A stretch of 64,000 nucleotides of DNA, taken from Helicobacteraceae bacterium (GTDB taxonomy: Bacteria; Campylobacterota; Campylobacteria; Campylobacterales; Sulfurimonadaceae). A model generated the notes under the pieces. The model had not been told where the DNA came from. It saw only the letters and a list, made by a program, of their open reading frames with translations, and made no database searches. Positions 60,269 through 64,000 of the stretch are shown here, in pieces (position 1 is the first letter of the stretch; the number at the start of each line of letters is the position of its first letter). The DNA lies in the NCBI GenBank assembly GCA_013138865.1, contig WTBY01000024.1, positions 62,001 through 126,000 on the forward strand. Direction: 5' to 3'. The translations under genes were made by a program, and so were the position numbers.

Positions 60269-60945
60269 TATCTCATCCTATCTATTAGTATAGCTGACGC
60301 TGACGCTACATTTAGTGAATTAAAACCGTTCTCCATTTTTATAGTTATAGGACAATCAATTTTTTTAATAACTCGTGGGTGAAGTCCAGTACCCTCGCTA
60401 CCAATAATTAAAGCACTTTTTGTAGCAACTCCGGCTTCACGTATATCTACACCATCTAAAACTGCGCCATAAGTTATATAGTTTGCTAACTTTAACTCAT
60501 TTATAACATCATAAATATTATTTTGAAGTACTAAAGGTATATCAAAAAGAGCACCACTACTACTTTTAGCAATTCCTTCAAGATTTAACTGTTTAAGACC
60601 ACAAACTACAACACCACCAACACCTAAAGCATAAGCATTACGTAAAATCGCACCTATATTTCCAACATCTGTGACATCATTTAGAACTAAAACTAATGAA
60701 GATGTACATATTGCTGATAATTCTATATACTCTTTGTCTTTAACTTCAGCTAAGTACCCTTGATGATTTCCACTTTTACTAATTTTATTTGCTGCATCTT
60801 GGGGTATACGTTTAACTTCAAAGCCCATTTTCATAAGACGTGAATACTCTTTTTTTTCAACTTCTTTAGCTAAAAAAAGCGTCTCAATTTTATCGGTGTG
60901 TTTCTCTATTAGGTAATTAATACTCTGTTTTCCATAAACTAACAT
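60268..60945 (-). CDS. rlmB: SpoU/TrmH-family 23S rRNA 2'-O-ribose methyltransferase, RlmB-like
   Basis: The protein has 225 residues: an N-terminal L30e-like RNA-binding part (about 1-70, YGKQSINYLIEKH) and a SPOUT catalytic domain. The three family motifs are present: DVGNIGAILRNAYALGVGGV, ALIIGSEGTGLHP and the C-terminal NGFNSLNVASASAILI. RlmB methylates G2251 in 23S rRNA with SAM. Length is slightly below E. coli RlmB. It follows rsmI by 56 bp. Confidence 0.9.
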   Translation of the reverse strand: MLVYGKQSINYLIEKHTDKIETLFLAKEVEKKEYSRLMKMGFEVKRIPQDAANKISKSGNHQGYLAEVKDKEYIELSAICTSSLVLVLNDVTDVGNIGAILRNAYALGVGGVVVCGLKQLNLEGIAKSSSGALFDIPLVLQNNIYDVINELKLANYITYGAVLDGVDIREAGVATKSALIIGSEGTGLHPRVIKKIDCPITIKMENGFNSLNVASASAILIDRMR

Positions 60946-61001
60946 GTTTATATATTATCTAAAGAGTTCTTAAAGATTCTTATATTGGCTTAAAAGGGGT
61001 A

Positions 61002-61811
61002 CTATTCTTGAAGTTGAGTGTAAATATCTTTGATATTTTCACCAGTTATTTTAGAGATAAGTTTAGCTTTTGTTTTTTTAGGCAATTCAAGTGCTTCTAT
61101 ATCATTTTTGGTAATTGCTGAATTTTGATGCAAATCACCAGCCTCAATTACTACAACCCATTCACCTTTAATCTCTGAATTTAACTCTATTAAAAGTTCA
61201 GAAGCTGTGCCTTTATAAAATTTTTGATACTTTTTTGTGATCTCTTTTGCTAAAAATACAACTCTTTGACTTTGCTCTTTTTTTATCTCTTCAAGTAGCT
61301 TTTTAAGTCTATGTGGAGCTTCGTAAAGGACTGTCGTATAGCCATTATGCAGAGCGCTGTTTAACATACTGTTACGCTCTTTTCCTTTATGTGCTAAAAA
61401 GCCAAAGAAGAGCATCTGTGTAGTTACAAAACCACTAGCAACAAATGCTGTTAAAACAGCATTTGCACCGGGAAGAACATCATATTCAACACTGTTTTTT
61501 AAACAGTACTCAACAAGAAGTTGTGCAGGGTCACTAATACCTGGCATACCAGCATCACTAACATAGACTATATTTTGATCGAAAAAAGAAACTTCTAGTT
61601 GCTCAACAAACTCTTTTTCATTATGATAATGAAGTGAAATAAACTGTTGTTCGGAAGTTTTAAGAGAGTAGCGTTCTTTTAAAATATTTAGGAGTTTTTT
61701 TGTTACACGAGTATCTTCGCAAAGAAGTATGTCAGCTTCACTTAGAGCATCCATAGCTCTAAGTGAAATATCTGAAATGTTTCCTATGGGAGTAGGAACA
61801 AGTTTAAGCAT
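61002..61811 (-). CDS. rsmI: 16S rRNA cytidine(1402)-2'-O-methyltransferase
   Basis: The protein has 269 residues of the tetrapyrrole-methylase fold. VPTPIGNISDISLRAMDAL opens the protein, then CEDTRVTKKLL, VSDAGMPGISDPAQLLV and LPGANAVLTAFVASGF, which together are the RsmI pattern. It modifies C1402 at the ribosomal decoding site. It follows rpmE by 10 bp in the group-typical order. Confidence 0.94.
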   Translation of the reverse strand: MLKLVPTPIGNISDISLRAMDALSEADILLCEDTRVTKKLLNILKERYSLKTSEQQFISLHYHNEKEFVEQLEVSFFDQNIVYVSDAGMPGISDPAQLLVEYCLKNSVEYDVLPGANAVLTAFVASGFVTTQMLFFGFLAHKGKERNSMLNSALHNGYTTVLYEAPHRLKKLLEEIKKEQSQRVVFLAKEITKKYQKFYKGTASELLIELNSEIKGEWVVVIEAGDLHQNSAITKNDIEALELPKKTKAKLISKITGENIKDIYTQLQE

Positions 61812-61821
61812 TAAGTTAAGA

Positions 61822-62025
61822 CTATTTGTCTAAGTTGTAACGCTTGTTGAATTTTTCGATACGTCCAGCAGTATCAACTATTTTTTGTGAACCAGTAAAG
61901 AATGGGTGACACTCATTACAAATTTCAACTTTCATTGACTCTTTTGTCATGCTTGTAGTAAACTTATTACCACATGCACATGCAATATCACATGTATAAC
62001 TAGTTGGGTGTAGATCTTTTTTCAT
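61822..62025 (-). CDS. rpmE: 50S ribosomal protein L31, zinc type
   Basis: The protein has 67 residues beginning [19 protein letters not shown]. Four Cys positions in CACG and CNEC make the zinc ribbon of the C+ form. The segment [20 protein letters not shown] is standard. It is the first gene of the operon running down to hom; a strong promoter and a 94-base leader precede it. Confidence 0.96.
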   Translation of the reverse strand: MKKDLHPTSYTCDIACACGNKFTTSMTKESMKVEICNECHPFFTGSQKIVDTAGRIEKFNKRYNLDK

Positions 62026-62125
62026 TATTTTGCCTTTTAATACACGCTATGTACGTATATTCATTTTTATTTTGACTCGAATATCTATATTAAAAAAGAT
62101 ATATGGGGGACGAGTTTTGAGCCGG

Positions 62126-62154
62126 ATTATACAAAAAACGGACTCAAAAGTCAA
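62126..62154 (-). promoter_or_regulatory. Strong sigma-70 promoter of the rpmE-rsmI-rlmB-hom operon
   Basis: On the minus strand TTGACT (62149-62154) and TATAAT (62126-62131) are 17 bases apart. Transcription would start near 62119 and give a leader of about 94 bases before rpmE. The leader has a small stem ATATC/GATAT around a T-rich loop. It is the best classical -35/-10 pair in the window. Confidence 0.8.
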
Positions 62155-62178
62155 TATGTAGAAGTTTAAAACTCTTTG

Positions 62179-62928
62179 TTAGCCTAAAAGAGCAGTTACT
62201 CTATCAAAAGAGATATTATTTTGATGAGCTTGAGCGATCATTCCAGCTTCAAGCATAATATCGTTTTGTTGGTATTTTGCCATAATTTCAGCCATATCAG
62301 TATCAGACATTTGACTTTTAGCAGCTGATTTTTGTGTTATTGATTCCATTATATTGTTAGCTGAACTTTGTAATGAGTTAGATGTTGAACCTATATTACT
62401 CATTGCACTTTGAATTTGTTTTACAAAATCATCTATACTATCACGTGAGTCTATACTTAATCCTTCTGAGTTCATATCTTCTAATGCTATAGAAACTTCA
62501 CTACTACCTAGTGAAAAAACTATGTTCTCCCCAAAAAGTGCTTTCCCATTAAAACTTGCATTTGATATAGTTGAATTTATAGTCTCAACTGTAGCACTAA
62601 ACTCAGCACTTAGTGCATCTTGTTCACTTGAGCTAAGTCCTGCATTTCCAGAAGCTACACTAAGTTCTTGCAACTTTGTACTCATTTCACTAACTTGAGT
62701 TATAGCTCCGTCCGCAATTTGCATCATTGAGATTGCAGTGTTTGCATTTTGAAGGCCTTGAGTGTCAGTCATAATATCAGACATCATAGCACTTGCGATC
62801 ATTGCGATTGCAGGATCATCTATAGGGTCTTTTTTCCCGCTTGAGAGTTCTTTTAAAAGATCTTCTTGCTCGTTTTTCTTTTGGTTGATGTTAATTAAAG
62901 TATTTGAATTACTTGATCCAATTTCCAT
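62179..62928 (-). CDS. flaC: Short flagellin, FlaC type
   Basis: The protein has 249 residues, the same length as C. jejuni FlaC. It has the conserved flagellin ends only: N-terminal SSGKKDPIDDPAIAMIASAM and MMQIADGAITQVSEMSTKLQ, and a C-terminal helical region ending NISFDRVTALLG. The variable D2/D3 part is almost absent. FlaC in Campylobacter is secreted through the flagellar export gate and acts outside the cell instead of building filament. An AAGGAAG site stands before the ATG, with a TATAAT box about 30 bp upstream; I saw no sigma-28 or sigma-54 site. Confidence 0.85.
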   Translation of the reverse strand: MEIGSSNSNTLININQKKNEQEDLLKELSSGKKDPIDDPAIAMIASAMMSDIMTDTQGLQNANTAISMMQIADGAITQVSEMSTKLQELSVASGNAGLSSSEQDALSAEFSATVETINSTISNASFNGKALFGENIVFSLGSSEVSIALEDMNSEGLSIDSRDSIDDFVKQIQSAMSNIGSTSNSLQSSANNIMESITQKSAAKSQMSDTDMAEIMAKYQQNDIMLEAGMIAQAHQNNISFDRVTALLG

Positions 62929-62987
62929 TTCATCTTCCTTTTTAAAAATTATTACTTTATTATAACATAATTTTTGTATAATTATGT

Positions 62988-63911
62988 ATGTTATTAACTC
63001 AATTTAGATCATTTTACTTTCGTACTATGCCGCAGGATATGGAAATAGCCATCAGATACTTTTCTATTTTTGGATCTCTTGAGTGGGATATAGATATAGA
63101 TAAACCGTTAGAAGAGCTAATTGAAAATGAGATATTTACAAATTTTCACACTCTAAAAACAAAAATTGACTCTATTTTAGTAGAAGATGACTTAGAACTT
63201 TTACTTCATGCTATAGCTGTCGGTGATCGTAAAATGTTCTCTTCATTTAAAAAAGCTCATTTAAATGAGTTTGAAGGTGGAATTTCATTAAATAAACTAC
63301 AACTATTAAATATTTTAGGGTTAGAGCACTCAAGAGAGAGTGAGCCTCAAAAAGAGTACAGTTCACAAAAATTAAAAAAAGAGATAGTGAAAAACAGAAT
63401 TACACACAAACTCTACTTTAAGTCTCAATTTTTACGTTTTTGGTTCTATTTTGTCTATCCATTTTATGATGAAATATCAGAGCAAGAGTACAAAAACTTT
63501 TTTACCAATTTTAATAAGCACCTTTACTCATATATTAGCTTTACATTTGAAGAGTTGTCAAACTTATTACTCGAACAAACTTATGCAGATAAAATAGTAG
63601 AAAAAGGTAGCTACTGGGATCGACGTATTGAACTTGATGTTTTAGCACTTAGTGAAAATGGAAAACTTATTGCAGGTGAGTGCAAGTGGAAAAATCATAA
63701 AATTACAAAAAAAGAGTTAGGAAAAATTAAAGATAAGTGTAATAAAATAAATCTAGATATTGATACTTATGCACTTTTTTCTAAAAGAGGTTTTTCAAAT
63801 GAACTACTATCTATTGCAGATGATAAACTACTTCTTTTTGGCGCTGAAGATTTTGAGGAACTAGTAAAAAATACAACTATAGCAGATCTTTTAGAGTCAA
63901 GTTTTAAATAA
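62988..63911 (+). CDS. DUF234-like protein with PD-(D/E)XK nuclease fold
   Basis: The protein has 307 residues. The C-terminal domain (about 205-300) has the pattern RRIELDVLALSENGKLIAGE with ECKWKN, a PD-(D/E)XK core. It matches the DUF234 domain normally found at the end of archaeal-type P-loop ATPases, but here there is no ATPase part. The N-terminal region is helical (winged-helix-like). The start may be the Met given or one 39 bp later (MPQDMEIAIRYF); no ribosome site decides. It overlaps the stop of the convergent gene by 8 bp. It is possibly a nuclease remnant or a stand-alone regulator. Confidence 0.65.
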   Translation: MLLTQFRSFYFRTMPQDMEIAIRYFSIFGSLEWDIDIDKPLEELIENEIFTNFHTLKTKIDSILVEDDLELLLHAIAVGDRKMFSSFKKAHLNEFEGGISLNKLQLLNILGLEHSRESEPQKEYSSQKLKKEIVKNRITHKLYFKSQFLRFWFYFVYPFYDEISEQEYKNFFTNFNKHLYSYISFTFEELSNLLLEQTYADKIVEKGSYWDRRIELDVLALSENGKLIAGECKWKNHKITKKELGKIKDKCNKINLDIDTYALFSKRGFSNELLSIADDKLLLFGAEDFEELVKNTTIADLLESSFK

Positions 63912-64000
63912 CATTAAGTGCAGTGTAGGCTTCTTGTAACTGTTGAAACTTTTGTGTATATTCATTAACTAATTCACTATTTTCACTATAAACACGATCA
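63904..64000 (-). CDS. C-terminal end of a coiled-coil protein, cut by the window edge
   Basis: Only the last 31 or so codons are present, ending YTQKFQQLQEAYTALNVI then TAA. The Gln/Glu-rich heptad-like pattern suggests a coiled coil. The stop lies inside the last codons of the convergent DUF234-like gene. Nothing can be said about function. Confidence 0.55.
   Translation of the reverse strand, partial: DRVYSENSELVNEYTQKFQQLQEAYTALNVI

Noticed and set aside
61900-62178. A small RNA or tRNA between rpmE and flaC
   Set aside because: The region is fully explained by a sigma-70 promoter and the rpmE leader; I could not fold a tRNA cloverleaf from it.

Overview
The window comes from an AT-rich bacterial chromosome of the Campylobacterota (Epsilonproteobacteria). 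A free-living, sulfur- or hydrogen-oxidising Sulfurimonas-like organism fits best. Three gene orders support this: argG/rplI/hslV/hslU/era; rpmE/rsmI/rlmB/two envelope proteins/alaC-type aminotransferase/hom; and flaG/fliD/fliS. These match the arrangement I remember from Campylobacter jejuni. A UbiA-type prenyltransferase of the futalosine-menaquinone kind, a 249-residue FlaC-type flagellin and many small periplasmic c-type cytochromes fit the same group. Genes are packed tightly, with many 1-8 bp overlaps. No gene-free stretch exceeds about 250 bases. I saw no tRNA, rRNA, CRISPR array or intact insertion sequence.

Layout. (1) 1-12829, minus strand: one long run of genes read leftward. It goes argG, an FTR-rhodanese fusion, rplI, hslV, hslU, era, an L,D-transpeptidase-fold protein and an M14 peptidase (Pgp2/Csd6 and Pgp1/Csd4 cell-shape type). 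It then enters a type IV pilus/type II secretion-like set (GspL-like, PilO-like, CtsR-like, secretin, ATPase, CtsX-like) that looks like the transformation (Cts) machinery. (2) 12913-15747, minus: flaG-fliD-fliS-fliT-like, behind a good sigma-28 promoter. (3) 15888-17371, plus: MFS transporter and a small protein. (4) 17374-25387, minus: a cyclic-di-GMP locus. It holds two LapD-like receptors around a LapG-like protease, two stand-alone SiaB-type kinases, a SiaC-type partner and an HD-GYP protein. One LapD carries a SiaB-type kinase domain fused to its C-terminus. (5) 25423-28639: ankyrin protein, mqnP, a PilZ-like and a DUF6115-like protein, and a YwqK-repeat protein. (6) 28668-33266, minus: an RND efflux system whose inner-membrane pump is split into two genes, with a membrane-fusion protein and a cytochrome. 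(7) 33439-37764, plus: DEAD-box helicase, a lone degenerate helicase C-domain, and a heme-sensing PAS-GGDEF-EAL protein. (8) 37790-41802: cytochrome, YraN, formate-dehydrogenase-like protein, TonB-like protein, cytochrome. (9) 42052-42833: decayed MNT-HEPN toxin-antitoxin cassette. (10) 42878-46530, minus: Fur-controlled porin-feoA-feoB. (11) 46642-50598: phosphatidyltransferase, response regulator, SH3/beta-barrel protein, AAA+ ATPase. (12) 50595-54045, minus: metK-mtnK-mtnA. (13) 54161-55939: an unrecognised 592-residue protein behind a sigma-54-like promoter. (14) 56146-62928: hom operon and flaC. (15) 62988-64000: a DUF234-like nuclease-fold protein and the tail of a further gene.

The most interesting system is the Lap/Sia locus. 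In pseudomonads, LapD senses c-di-GMP and restrains the LapG protease that releases a surface adhesin. Separately, the SiaB kinase and SiaA phosphatase set the phosphorylation of SiaC, which activates a diguanylate cyclase. Here the two circuits share one locus and one polypeptide joins them. That suggests a c-di-GMP receptor which both recruits LapG in the periplasm and carries a partner-switching kinase in the cytoplasm. The rest of the window adds an HD-GYP protein, an EAL protein with a periplasmic heme domain and a PilZ-like protein. The c-di-GMP theme is therefore strong, alongside flagella, cell curvature and DNA uptake.
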